Assembly (NCBI GenBank): GCA_023014485.1
Contig: JAJOZX010000486.1
Coordinates: 310,001 to 374,000 of the forward strand
Direction of reading: 5' to 3'
DNA length: 64,000 nt
Source: Bathynomus jamesi
Lineage: Eukaryota > Arthropoda > Malacostraca > Isopoda > Cirolanidae
This document shows positions 39,553 through 51,127 of the stretch, piece after piece (within the stretch, counting starts at the first letter, position 1; each line of letters starts with the position of its first letter). Under the pieces are notes generated by a model. The model saw nothing but the letters and a program-made list of their open reading frames with translations. It did no database searches and was not told the origin of the DNA. The position numbers were made by a program, and so were the translations under genes.

Positions 39553-41456
39553 TCATTTTTTCATCAAAGTGGCTTTGGAGGCTGTCGGTAAGACTTTACG
39601 ATGTTCTTCGACGATTTGAATCATGAACTGCATCTGCTCTTCGTTCCGAGTCCTTCCAGCCTTCGTGAATTCTTGAATCAATGCTATGCCTCGCTCTGCT
39701 GCATCATTCACTACATTTAAGGAATCTACCCTGATCTTTGCTGAACCAAAGCTGGTGGTGTTTTCCCAGTTTGATGGATCCTCTTGCAGGAAATCGACCG
39801 GAAGATCTAGAAGGGTGAACACATTGTACGTATTGGAAGAGCAAAAGTCTGCCAGGGTCTTTCCTCTTGGATCTGGAATCCAGACTCGTCGGGGGGAGCT
39901 TCTGACCCTTCAACGGAATTCATATTCTCTACCATTTTCCGCTTCTCATCATCATCGACTGCAGGATCGAATAGTGCAAGGCCCACATTTACCTCATTGA
40001 GGTACCAGAGATGCCGATTAAAACTCTTGTACCCAGCGGCGTTGGTGTTTTGCAACTTTTGAAGGAGGGCTAAGTCGCTTCGTGGAGCGCTTGCTGCTTC
40101 TCTTGCTGAAAACCAATCTTGAGCAACGAAGAGACAGAAGTCCCGCAACCCAGAAATCAGGTGGTCACTGCTACTTGCTCCACGAGATGTTGAACGACAT
40201 TGGTTCATGCGCATCGTGAACTGGTATCTGAACATCCAAATCTTGAAAGAGTAAATTCCACGCGCCATCCACCGTGCTCGGTGCAAAGCCCCTGGAGCCA
40301 TGAACACAGGACTCCGACGTCCGTGAGGTACTCCTCCCGAGAAAATGACTACAAGTTCAAGAAGCTCTTTGTAGTCATCTCTGGGATGCTTCACTTTCAG
40401 AAGGTCATTTGCTTCATGAATCATCTTCTCGGCCCAGGGACTGATCACTGCAGCCGTGTCCTCTTCGTCCGCGGCAGTGGAGTATTCATTCAATTTCAGT
40501 TGCGACCAAACATTACGGAAGCTCTGGAAAATCATAATCTCAGGTCCTTTGGAAAGGTCTCCAACAAGGAAAGAAAATACTGCTTCAAGCAGCAGTTCCA
40601 GCACGTGATGTCGACACGCAAAGTAAATCATTTCACGCCCGAGAGCCTGCTCTACTCGCACACACACTCCTCCATGGATGCCGGTGTTGGTGGCTGTCGT
40701 GTCAAAGCAAAGAGCTTTGATCTTCTGGCCAAGATCCCAGTTTTTGATGGTTTCGATGATGACGATTGCTGTCCTTTCTGCCTTGGAGTCTGGGAGTTTG
40801 GGGATGGCTAGAATCTTGCTCATCCCATCCCCGGTAACTAAGATGGCTAAACGGTCGATTTTGTCTCTTCCCATTAAGTCTGCCATAAGTTTTCCATCCC
40901 AGTGAAGAACAAGAGGGCATTCAGGCTTGTAGGAAGCTCTCACCTCTGCTTCGTGGGCTGATCTGTACCTGGATCTGCTGGCCCAAATAGCACTTGGACT
41001 GAGGCACATCTCACTTATGTCCTGACCCATTTGCATGCCAAAGGGGATGAGAACACGAGCAGCTGCCCTGTCGCTCATCCGCGTGCGGTCCAATGCCGCA
41101 GCGACCTCCGAACTGATTGCCGTCGTCCCACGGTGATGTTTTGGAGCCGACGATGTAACTGGCTTTCTTTCGGGACTTGTTTCCTCACTTGATGACGCTG
41201 ATGATGAGGTTTCCATAACAATGGTAGCAGAGATTTCTTCCATTTCCTGCACATGCCTGTCTTTCCGCTTCAATTCCTGAGCAGTTCTTTCTTGGGCCCT
41301 TGCGACTTTTTTGGCAATCTTCTTGTCGACATTTCCAATCCTTCCTCTCCGACCCTCCTCCCTTTGAGCAAGCAGGAAGTCCTTGTCCTCCTGAATTTTG
41401 ATAAGATTTAGGGCATTTTGGTGACCAATGTCGAAAAGGTTGTTCAAGCTTGACTG
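39553..41456 (-). pseudogene. hAT-like RNase H-fold transposase-related gene, main body
   Basis: From the gypsy-2 B junction: LFDIGHQNALNLIKIQEDKD, FLLAQREEGRRGRIGNVDKK, a basic coiled segment, a Ser-rich linker, then LVLHWDGKLMADLMGRDKID (Asp), IKALCFDTTATNTGIHGGVC (Asp), FACRHHVLELLLEAVF, ALHRARWMARGIYSFKIWMF and, after a frame slip near 39880, SLNVVNDAAERGIALIQEFT and a stop at 39553. D, D, C/H and a late helical region follow hAT logic, but sequences differ from the hATs in this window. I recall such proteins annotated as uncharacterised in arthropods. About 640 codons here. Confidence 0.75.
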
Positions 41457-42443
41457 TGTGGAGGGTGAACCCTTTCCCCTTTTAGTTCTCAGCCCTTTCC
41501 CCCTGGCCTTGATTATTATTATTTATATATTAAATTTCTTTGATTTTTGAATGAAATATTTGTTATAGAAAGGATTTTAATGGTTCTCTCTCTCTTTCCA
41601 GCAAACAAATAATGAATAAGAATGATAACTGTTATAAGAAATTAGAAAGATAGTAGTAAACTATTAAGCATTAAGATAATAAATAATAAACATTAAGTAC
41701 TAAATTATTAATATTAGCAAACAAATAAATAAAGAAATAAGTTATAAGATATGTTAATGTTAATATTTTAATGAATGAAAAGACTAAACAATAAGTTATA
41801 TAAAGAAATGTTAAACTTGTAAACAAGGAATGAGGAATAAAACAGTTTTATTAAATTAGTATGGGAAAAAGAGTGAGAGTTGGACAGTCGCTTGTTAAAC
41901 CCTGTTAGTAAATGAATAATAAAGTACTAAATTGTTAAATTTAACAAACAAACAAACAAATGAAAAGAAGAATAAACAAATTTAGTAAAAGAGACGCTTC
42001 TGAGGTTTAAAAGTGTCGGCGTGTGTGTCAAAACTCGAGTTTTGAGAAGTGGAGGGAACCAATTGGCGCATGTGTGGAAATATAAATAATAAAAAATATA
42101 GTTTAAGAGGGTAATTTGACAAGAGAAAATAAAGAACATAACAGAGGAAACTAAAGTCAGGCTGGATTTGTCTGAGGCTGAAGACCGTTATTGGACCAAG
42201 GGAACTTTAAGTTCTGTTAGGAAGGGGATGCCGGAGATAGTGAACCACTAACAGAAGGAAGCTATTCTGGCAAGTAAGAAACTGTTGGTGGCAGGAGCCA
42301 GCAGTCGTGGAATCGGAGGTCTGGGCAGCGAGCCTGGATCCAACAACCCTTCAAGGTAAGCAGCCTGGTTTCGTGGAGTTCTTAAACAAAAGAAAAATTC
42401 TTATTCGTGGTGCGGCCGTTAGGTTACTCCGAATCCCACCACA
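41457..42443 (+). repeat. Gypsy-2 copy B 5' LTR
   Basis: 987 bp, TGTGGAGGGTGAACCC...CCCACCACA. Homologous to the three other gypsy-2 LTR copies in the window. Confidence 0.95.
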
Positions 42444-42452
42444 TAAAATAAG

Positions 42453-42470
42453 TGGCGCCCGAACAGGGAC
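42453..42470 (+). other. Gypsy-2 copy B primer binding site
   Basis: TGGCGCCCGAACAGGGAC, a perfect match to the classical tRNA-Lys primer site, nine bases after the LTR. Confidence 0.9.
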
Positions 42471-42590
42471 TTCCACTCAGAAAAGTGGGTTGTTTCCTGG
42501 TTGGGTTGTATAGAAGAAGAGTGAAAGAGTAGTTGTAGGTTGGGTGTAGTAGTAATAGAGTAGAAGTGAAGTAGGGTAGCATCTTTAGAG

Positions 42591-43844
42591 ATGCCTACCA
42601 AGGAGGAGTTAGAAAGGAGGTTGAGGGAGATAGAGGAGGCATTAGAGGTAGAAAAGGCTAGGAACCATCAGTTAGAGTTACAGAAGGCAGAATTAGAGAA
42701 TGTTTTGGGGAAATTGCAAGTAGATTAGAGGAACAGAGTAAAGAATTAGTAGTTTGTCGTCAAGAGATGGAAGAAAGATGATTGAGAGTAAGAAAGAGAT
42801 GGATGATGGGTTAAAGGCAATGGTTAAGAGAATGAGTGAGTTGGAGGGCAAGCTTGATGGGAAAGTGAAAAAGGAAGGGAAGGGGGTTTTGAAGGGGAAA
42901 ATAGTAAGGGTGTTGGTAGTAAGAAAGGGGCACATCTAAAGGATGTAGCAGTAGGGGGCCTGGAAGGAGAAGGGAGTGAAAGCGTGAGTGAGGGGAAAGA
43001 AGAAAGACCTTACAAGGTGATGGTGCATTCCACCCCTAAGGAGGGTAAGAAGAAGCTTGAGGGTGAGGATCAGAGGGAGAAAGGTAAGAGGATGGAAGGG
43101 CAGGCTAAGAGGGGCAAGGCGGGAATGAAGGGGGCTCGGAGGGCATCTGGTAAGAGGGCTTCTCGGAAGGTTCAACGCTGCGTTAGTGCAGATGACTCCC
43201 TCTATTCCAGCATTGAGGACAGTATGTATGAGAGTGAGAGTGAGACTGAAACTGAGAGTGATACGAGTGAGGGTGTAAGAGTGCATAAGGGAATCTTAAT
43301 TAGGGAGATTCCGAAGGTTGCAAAATTTAATGTTTATAGTGGGAGAGATGTACAAGAGTTTTTGAAAGAGTATGAACGTTATTGTAAGAGCAAGTATCCA
43401 GACGCTCCTGAGTATTGGGTGAAAGAGATGGGTGACTGTTTGGAAGGTAGGTTGCTAGAGTTTTACAATGTTGTTGTAAATTCAGGAGTGCCTGTGAAGT
43501 ATGAGGTGTTAAGGGAGAGATTGGTGGAGCAAGTGTTAAGAATAAGAGGGGGTGTGAAATATCGAAAGAAGGATGATTTTGAGAGAGCAAGGATGCAGAA
43601 GGGGGAGAGTATTGATTTGTATGCATATAGACTTGAAACTTTGGCGAGAAAGAAATTTGGAGATGATGGGATAGATGAGAATAAAAGGTTGGTAAGAAAG
43701 TTGATTGAGACAGTACCTGAGAGTGTGAGAGAGTTTTTGAATGTTAAGAGGAAAGAGTGTGTAAGAGTGAGAGGGACACGTTTGAAGTGGCATGAAATCT
43801 TGGAATTGTTAGAGGACCGAGTGTATGAGAGTGGATTGGCGTAA
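42591..43844 (+). pseudogene. gag: Gypsy-2 copy B Gag (coiled coil through capsid)
   Basis: ATG 42591 gives the same coiled-coil start as copy A. One base is lost near 42720, a deletion or missing insert lies at about 42777, and another slip near 42880. From 42984 to 43844 the frame is open for 286 codons through the basic block, acidic Ser-rich block and capsid (FNVYSGRDVQEFLKEYERYC marks the empty Tc1 site). Best reference for the uninterrupted Gag. Confidence 0.88.
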
Positions 43845-44553
43845 TAGGGAAGCAGATGTGCGAATGGGGACAGCGATGAGGGAGGAACAAGTACCTGTGT
43901 TTCCTAGTTATGCGGACGCATTAAGAAATACTAGGCCAGGTCACCCTCCAGTTAGCCAAGCATCCATGGCCCAAAACCCAATGGAAATGCTGGCTAACTT
44001 TGTGAACGAATTCACAAGGGTGTATGGAGGGTCGGCCATGCAACAACCAGGGCCTCCTCCCACATCGGGTCCCAGAATGAATGGTCCGATGCTGGGGCAA
44101 ACGTATAGAAGGCAAGGGCTTCAAGGCCAGTCAACAATGAATGAGCAAAGAGGGCCAGTGAATGGAGGGAATATGGGGAATGTGAGAGGGTGTGCATATT
44201 GCGGTAGAGGGGGACATAGTATAGAGACCTGTAGAAGAAGAGTGGGTGCGTGTTTTGCATGTGGGCAGATGGGTATGAATGCACACCTGGGTATGAATGT
44301 AGGGCATGTGGGAACTTTGGGCATATTGCCCGGTTCTGTCAAGCCCAACAGCAGGGTGCTCCGGCACCGGCGGGAGGGAGTCCTGTCTCTCATGCAGGAA
44401 ATCGGCCAGTGTCAGCCATGCCAGCTCCTCAACCTCAGAGGCAGGGCCCTCAAGGGGGTGCTGTCACTGGAAATGGCGAGGCTGGTCCCAGTACGGGAAA
44501 CGCATAGGGCAGGGGCCTCTCATTGGGGTTGGGGTCCCTGCTTCTCTGAATGA
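43825..44553 (+). pseudogene. Gypsy-2 copy B nucleocapsid
   Basis: The first knuckle (CAYCGRGGHSIETC) is intact. A small internal deletion after CFACGQMG removes the end of knuckle two and shifts the frame; the third knuckle (CRACGNFGHIARFC) is then in the frame starting at 44250. Otherwise colinear with copy A 23226-23921. Confidence 0.88.
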
Positions 44554-46404
44554 TGAATGTGTATTTGAGGCATTAGCAGGATGGTGTCAAGTGAATAAGG
44601 AAGTGAGAGCGAGTGAGAAAAAGGCAGAGTGTATGGTTATTCCTGTTGAATGGGGAGGGAGTGTATGGAGGGCATTAGTGGATACAGGATGTTCACCTAA
44701 TTTAATAAGTAAGCAAGGAATTGGATGTTTGTGTAAAGAGAATGAATTAGGAAGAGTGAATTGGGGAGTAACTGGGGAAATTAAAGGGGTTGGGAACATC
44801 CCAGTACGAGTGTTGGGAGAGGTGCAGATTAAAGTGAAAGTGATGGGGTGTGAAATGGAAGAATGTGTGCTTTATGTGGTTGATAAGGAGAGTGAAAAGT
44901 ATGACATGATTCTGGGGTATGAGTTTTTGAAAAAGAATCGATTGGTGATCCATCCTGCTAGACGTATGATTGAGTGGAAAATGAGTTGGGTAAGTGTGAA
45001 TTCTATGTGGGGAGAAGTGAATCGGATTGGATGAGGGTAATAAAAGGGTATGAGGTGAGAGCATCTGAGAGTGTAAATCTGGAAAAGGGAACCCCAGCAT
45101 TGGTGCATGTTGAGTGGCCAGTGAGTGATAATAGAAGAAAAAGGCAGGGAAGCATGATTTTTGTGAATGGTATGGATGCATCCTATAAAGTGAAAAGAGT
45201 TGGGCATGTGTATGATGGTATAATTGATGAGAGTAACCCATGGATTTGTGTGCAAGCTAGGGAAGATGGGGGTGCATGGCGAAAGAGAATAAATGAGGGG
45301 GATGTGATAGGGAGAGCATATACAGTGATTGAGGAAGTATGTGAGGAGGGAGAAAATGGAATACAAATGGATGAACGAGGGCAAGAATGTGGGGAGGAAT
45401 GGACGACTGAACAAATCAGAAAGGAGGTGATTGTTGGCGAACAGTTGAGTGAGAGTGAGCGAATGCAGGTGTGGCAGTTGGCAGGGGAGAAAAGGAGCGT
45501 ATTGGCCCGAGGAGATGATGACCTCCGTTTAACAAAACTACCTCCCTTCAGGATCCAGTTAACGGATGAGACTCCGATCTACCAAAGGCCAAGACGGTTC
45601 TCCCCACCAGTAATGAATGAGATAGAAGAGCAGTGTGAGGAATTAGAGAGAATGGGAGTGATTGAACAGAGCACAAGTCCGTGGAATAGTAGAATAGTGC
45701 CTGTGCGGAAACCTGATGGAAGGATTCGCTTGTGTGTGGACTATCGAATGGTGAACGAAAGGACAGTGAAAGACAGGTTTCCGATGTGCTTGATAAATGA
45801 AAGTGTATACTCTTTGCATGGAAAGAGGGTGTTTAGTAAATTGGACCTATTGAGGGGATATTACCAGATGCCGGTTGAGCCAGAGTCTCGTCCCATAACT
45901 GCTTTCTCCACAGCCAGGAATCATTATATGTTCCGTGCTCTCTCGTTCGGACTTACAGCTGCACCTGCTGCATTTCAGAGAGCAATGAATCGTGTTCTTG
46001 GTAAGTTTGCAAGGGAAAATGTCATATGTTTTATAGATGACATTTTGATTATGACAGAGACATTTGAGGAGCACCTGAAGATAATGAGAGAGGTACTGCA
46101 AGTGTTGGATGAAGTCGGACTACGAGTGAAACCAAGTAAGTGTGAGTGGTTCAGGGAAAGTGTGGCATTTCTGGGGCACAAGGTGAGTTCGAGTGGTATA
46201 CGAAAGAGTGGGGAGTATATGGAAAAAGTCAGGGAGTTCCCGAAACCTCGGACAGTTCGTGAACTTAAATCTTTTCTGGGACTTGTAGAGTTTCAGAGGA
46301 AATTTATAGCGGGCTGCTCTGGGATTTCGAAACCCCTGACCGAAGTGACTGGAATGAAAGGTAGTACTCAGTTGGTGTGGACGGAGAAGATGAATGAAGT
46401 TTGA
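44306..46404 (+). pseudogene. pol: Gypsy-2 copy B protease and reverse transcriptase
   Basis: Protease DTGCSPNLIS and ILGYEFLKKN lie in the 44306-45034 frame. A one-base loss near 44980 moves the frame, and 44974-46404 (476 codons) contains the complete RT with FSKLDLLRGYYQMPV, LTAAPAAFQRAMNR and CFIDDILIM. A two-base loss near 46397 then breaks the RT-RNase H junction. Confidence 0.92.
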
Positions 46405-48228
46405 GCAATTGAGAGTGGAAGCAGCGAAAGATGTGGAGTTGGCTTATCCGGACCTGAGTGAAGGAGCGAGTTTGCTAGAATTGTATACAGATGCGAGTGG
46501 ATTTTGTATGGGTGGGTGCTTGTGCCAGTTGCAGGGAGAGGAAGGACAGGAAGGAAGGAGAGTAATTGGGTATGTATCTAAAGCATTCAGTAAGGCAGAG
46601 CGAAAGTACAGTACAATTGAGAGAGAACTTGCGGCAATGAGGTTTTGTGTGAAAGCTTTCAAGTCATTTTTGTATGGAATGAAATTTATTTTAAAGACTG
46701 ATCATCAGCCCTTGGTATATATGGAGAGAATGAAAGTTGTGGATGGAAGAATTGCTAGAACTTTGCTTGAGTTGAGTGAGTTTGATTATAAGATTGAGTA
46801 TGTGCCAGGGGAGAGGAATTGTATGGCTGACCTGATGTCAAGAATACCTGGGGTGAATGAAAGGTGTGAGAAAGAGGTGGTTGACCCTGAGTATTTGCCA
46901 GTGGGAATAGTAAAGTTGCATGAAAGTAGGGGGGGTGGCGACAGTTTGTTTGAAAGTGTATGGTATGGGTTGAAAGATTTGAAATTGGATGGGTTAAAAA
47001 CAGGGTTGTGGAGTCGGAGTCGTGGAGTCGCACGTTTCAGGGCGGAGTCGGAGTTGGTAAAAAACTTCCGACTCCGACTCCAATTTCTGTGTCCTGTGTC
47101 ACCCTTAATTTCTAAATCCTAAATACTAACATTTAGGTTATTTAGTTTTTTTGGTCAATAAACCTTATTCATTGATAGCCCCTAGATTAAGTTTTTTTTA
47201 TATTTTTTTTTTATATTTTCAGAATATACAATTAATATTTATTTAAATATAAAATATAAAATATAAAATTTCACACTTAGTGTGGTGGTGATGAAATGTC
47301 TTATTATTATGATAATTATAGAGTGAAACACTAGAGGAGTCGGAGTCGTATATTTAAAATGTGAGGAGTCGGAGTCGGATTTTTAGATTTTTTACAATGT
47401 GTGGAGTCGGAGTCGAATTTTTACAATGTGTGGAGTTGGAGTCGGAAAATTTTGGACCGACTCCCTCCACAACCCTGGTTAAAAATGAGAATACCAGGGA
47501 GTGTGAATGAATTGCGGACCTTGGTTATGAATGAAGCGATTAAGAAACCGGAAAGGATGGGTGTTTGTAAGGTCCGCAATTATGTACGTGAGCTGAAAGC
47601 CATGGGGAGCCCGGGTATTTTTCCTTTTCAAGAGGTCCTCATGGTGGTCAGCTCATTGTTTAGTGTTGAAGTGTATGTGCATTATGGTAATGATTGTCCG
47701 ATTGTGTATAAAGATGAAAGGATCGAGGAGAAAGGAGCCCTGATTTTGCATTTGCAGTGTATTAGTGGTGTACATTACAATTGGGTGAGTGAAAGGAAGA
47801 GGTATAAAAGCATAGTGCCAGGTGAAAATTTGGAAAGGGTTTTGGATGAAGTTAGAGCTGCACAGAGAGAGTCAGAGGGAGAAGGTTGTATGGAAGTAGG
47901 TATGTTAGAGGGGCCATGGATGATACGTGACTGTGTGGATGAGGTAGAGCTCAGCCCTTCTGTGGTTCCTGTAAGGGTTCCAGAAGGTCCTATTGAGCTC
48001 TACAGGGGTCTTGTGGATACAGGTGCCCAAATCAGTCTGGTGAATGAGCGAGTATTGTGTGATTTAGATGAAGAGAATGTGCCTGTATCCCGAGAAAGAG
48101 TGGGTGTGAGAATACGTGGTATCGGAGGCGGAACAGTCGCGTCACATGAAGCTGTGCAGTTGAGGGTGGGATTAGGTGCATGTAAAGAGGTATGGGAGCA
48201 CAAGTTCATAGTCTTGAAAGGGGAATGA
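46394..48228 (+). pseudogene. Gypsy-2 copy B RNase H, OTU-like domain and second retropepsin-like domain
   Basis: 46394-47000 reads RNase H (LELYTDASGFCMGG, ERELAAM, KTDHQPLV) straight through NCMADLMSRIPGV into GGGDSLFESVWYGL without a frame change. This shows directly that the OTU-like domain is fused to RNase H. A 477-bp hAT MITE follows at 47001. After it, 47486-48228 continues with NELRTLVMNEAI, GVHYNWV and RGLVDTGAQISLV. A TGA at 48226-48228 replaces the Ser codon found in copy A (before MPWDF). Confidence 0.8.
47001..47477. mobile_element. hAT MITE with CAGGGTTGTGG ends
   Basis: 477 bp, 8-bp duplication GTTAAAAA (46993-47000, 47478-47485), ends CAGGGTTGTGGAG, interior with repeated GGAGTCGGAGTCG. 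Copy A has the empty site (GGGTTAAAAATGAG). Termini match those of hAT-3 (33876-39060), its likely autonomous relative. Confidence 0.95.
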
Positions 48229-49239
48229 ATGCCCTGGGATTTTCTACTGGGGATTGATTTCCTTGAGAATATGAACTTGAGTGTGGATGTTGGTCAGGGC
48301 TCAGTAATGAGAGAAGGAGAGCATGTGGCCAGTATGGGAATGTTTCCGAGCATAGGTATAGATGCTGTGTTAGTGGGAGCAATTGAGTTAGAGGTGGAAG
48401 ACCAGTGTGAAGTGTTGAGAGATGAAGATATTTTAGATATGCAAGAGGGAGATGAGGTGATATGCAAGTTGAGAGAATATGTGTATAATGGTATAGATGT
48501 GAGAGAGTGGTCAAAAGAGGTGGAAGAGTATAAAAGGTATGCGAAAAAGTTGGCTGTATGGATGGGAGTGCTATATTATATGAGGGTAAATAAGGTGGGT
48601 GAGACGGAGTGTGTGCCAGTGATGACATTTGAGGGTATGGTAGGATTGGTGATTATTACACATAGGATGTATGGGCATGTGGGAAAAAACAAGTTATGGG
48701 AATTGATGAAAGGAATGGTTTTCCACCCTAGGCTGGGACTGGTTGTTGCAGAAGTGGCAACTACTTGTGAGAGTTGCCAAAAGCGAAAATACCAGTCCCA
48801 GCATAGCCGCCCCCCAGTGCGAAAGATTGAAGTGAAAGAACCATGGGAGCTTGTGGTGGTTGATATTGTGAGTATGCTGAGAACGAGTAGAGGGAAAGTT
48901 GGAATATTAGTAGGGGTCGATCACAAGAGTAAGTTTGTGTATGTTGCTGCATTAGAGAATAAAACAAGTGAGCATGTTGCGAGAGTGATGAGAGAGAGTA
49001 TGTTACCAATGATGCTTGGAAGGCAGCGTAAGTGTTTAACAGATAATGGGCCTGAGTTTAGGGGTGCTAGTTTTGAGAGAATGTTGAGTGAGAATGGGAT
49101 AGAGCATGTTAGAATAACTCTGTATATGTCTGCTTCGAATGGTTTGGCTGAGAGAACGGTGAAAACGATAAGTGAAATGCTGCGTGTATGTTTTGGGGAA
49201 GGGGCTGAGTTGGCAAGAGTTGCCTGGTGCTACAATTAG
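48229..49239 (+). CDS. Gypsy-2 copy B: second protease C-terminus and integrase core
   Basis: 336 codons opening MPWDFLLGIDFLENMNLSVD, then through a linker directly into the integrase zinc domain (THRMYGHVGKNKLWELMKG, CESCQKRK) and core (VVVDIVSML, KCLTDNGPEFRG, ASNGLAERTVKT; DD35E). The second retropepsin-like domain and integrase are therefore in one frame. A TAG at 49237-49239 ends it where copy A reads on (CYNS). Confidence 0.9.
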   Translation: MPWDFLLGIDFLENMNLSVDVGQGSVMREGEHVASMGMFPSIGIDAVLVGAIELEVEDQCEVLRDEDILDMQEGDEVICKLREYVYNGIDVREWSKEVEEYKRYAKKLAVWMGVLYYMRVNKVGETECVPVMTFEGMVGLVIITHRMYGHVGKNKLWELMKGMVFHPRLGLVVAEVATTCESCQKRKYQSQHSRPPVRKIEVKEPWELVVVDIVSMLRTSRGKVGILVGVDHKSKFVYVAALENKTSEHVARVMRESMLPMMLGRQRKCLTDNGPEFRGASFERMLSENGIEHVRITLYMSASNGLAERTVKTISEMLRVCFGEGAELARVAWCYN

Positions 49240-50106
49240 ACATACCACTCAGCCATTCAAACTTCCCCAAGAAGGTATGTGTCTACATTTGGAAGGTTTG
49301 TGCAAAAGGATATACGATTAAATGAGAATACATGTGATAGATGGAGAGAGGCTGGTGTGCATTTTCGGTCATTTGGTGTTGGTGAGCTTGTTTTGAAAGA
49401 GGTGCATGAGGCTGGAAGAAGGAATGAGTATAAGTTGGCGCAAAAGTTTGAGGGTCCATTTGTGGTGAAAAAGGTATGGGAGAATGGGGTAACGTATGTG
49501 ATTGAGAGGGAGCAAGAGAATGGACAGTGTGAAGAAGTAAGAGCACATCATCGGCAGTTGCGCAAATGGCGAATACCTCCGGAGTACATCGTGTGTCACT
49601 CAATGTATGATATGTGTGAGAGGATGGAACAAAAGAAAGCGCTAGAAACCAAGAATATGATGGGAATCCAGGATGAATGGATGGATGCAGATCTGGAGTT
49701 CTTGATTGTGTCAAAGCGGGCAAAAAGGAAGAAAAAGGTGAGAAGAAAGGGAATGAAAGGTGAGAAAGCCAGGCAGATAGGTGAAGTATATGAGCTGAAG
49801 GATTCCCAGTTGGACTCTGGAACAGTCGCGGGTGAGGCAGAGTTAGAATGGGATGTTCGGGACTTTGGTGGTTCATGGTGCCAGCCTGGTCCATCCGGGG
49901 AATTCTCGTTTGAGGGTTTTGGGGTCTCAGACCTTGAGGGCCTTTCTTTTCTGGGATTTTCCGAGGGTGGAGGAGAAGAGGAGAAGAAGGGAAATCTTCT
50001 TCACTCAGAAGTGGAAAGATTGTGTCAGGGAGGGGCATTAAGAGTGTGGGATTTACAATTCTTGAGAGTGAAAGGGAAAATGTATGTGAGAGAGAAAGGA
50101 GTGTAA
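49240..50106 (+). pseudogene. Gypsy-2 copy B integrase C-terminal extension
   Basis: Continues in frame after the TAG with VSTFGRFVQKDIRLNENTCD, the GPF module KFEGPFVVKKVWENGVTYVI and RAHHRQLRKW, and the same charged extension as copy A, ending KMYVREKGV and a stop at 50106. Small indels near 49975 and 50033 are compensated. Confidence 0.85.
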
Positions 50107-50387
50107 CTGAGCAAAGTATTGTGACCTTAATGGAAAGTGTGAGGGATGAATGGGGAGTAGATAGAGGTGAAGGAAGTATAAATGAAAGAATGAGGAAGAG
50201 AATGAATGTGATTGATTTTTGTGAGGAAGTGAGAATGTTATTGCTTGAGATAGAAGAAAATGTGTTGAATAAAAGCTTAGATGTAGAATTAACAAGTAGT
50301 ATTAGAGAAGATATTAAAAGTAGATGGGTTAGAATGATAGAGAAAGTGCAACAGTGTTTAGGGAGTGGTGATGGTAATGTAGTATAA
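50022..50387 (+). CDS. Gypsy-2 copy B ORF3, unknown overlapping ORF
   Basis: 121 codons, overlapping the Pol end in another frame. Apart from its first few codons it is almost residue-for-residue the same as copy A ORF3 (GIKSVGFTILESERENVCER ... CLGSGDGNVV). Charged, helical, no membrane segment. Function unknown. Confidence 0.55.
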   Translation: MSGRGIKSVGFTILESERENVCERERSVTEQSIVTLMESVRDEWGVDRGEGSINERMRKRMNVIDFCEEVRMLLLEIEENVLNKSLDVELTSSIREDIKSRWVRMIEKVQQCLGSGDGNVV

Positions 50388-50935
50388 AGTATTGGCATAG
50401 TGTTCTGTAGGAAAAAAAAAATAGTATTATTGTATGATGTGTGAAAGAGTGAGCGGTTGGAAATTCAACCAGGTGGCAGCCTACATTTTGAGGCCAGAAG
50501 CTGGGCTGTGCTTGAAGGAGGAAGGTGCCTGGGTGAGTTCCCAGACCTGCTGATCCCTGCCTCTGGTGATTTGCTGCTTTGCAGGTTTCAACCTCATTCC
50601 TGGTATTGTAAATAACTATTGTAAATAAAGATTAAAAAATGAAATTATAGGTATATTTTTTAGTATAACGTAAATTATTAAAGAGAAAGTAATTGTTAGC
50701 CAGCTGTTAGTCCTAAATATTGAATGTTTGAATGTTTACTGTATTTGTTAAATATAAAGATTATTAAATAACTGAATTATAATTTAAATAAATAAATGAA
50801 TGATTTATAAAGTAAATTTGTAAATATGTTATTCTTATGATAGCCATGTATGTAATTAATGATTTAAAAGATTTAAAATTGAAAACAATTATTTTTAGAA
50901 AAAAAAAAAAAAAAAATTGAAAATTATTTTTTGTA

Positions 50936-50966
<31 letters not shown>

Positions 50967-51127
50967 TTTGAAAATGGAAAAAATTATTTTTCGAAAAAAA
51001 AGAGTTGATCTATATAAATAATTTGTTAATAAATATTTTGGTATAAAAATTGTAAGGAAAGGAAGAGAGAACCATATTAGGGTAATATAGTAGGTGTGTA
51101 GGCTATATGGCAAGACAGGTGGAAAGG
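50388..51127 (+). other. Gypsy-2 copy B 3' non-coding region
   Basis: AT-rich with poly-A runs and a TA tract (about 50944-50969), matching 17075-17822 of copy A in reverse. The polypurine tract is deleted. No gene. Confidence 0.8.

Noticed and set aside
49283..50398. 371-codon open frame on the minus strand
   Set aside because: It is antisense to the integrase extension and ORF3 of gypsy-2 B. The composition (Ser/His/Pro/Leu rich) mirrors the purine-biased sense strand, and similar shadows occur along copy A.
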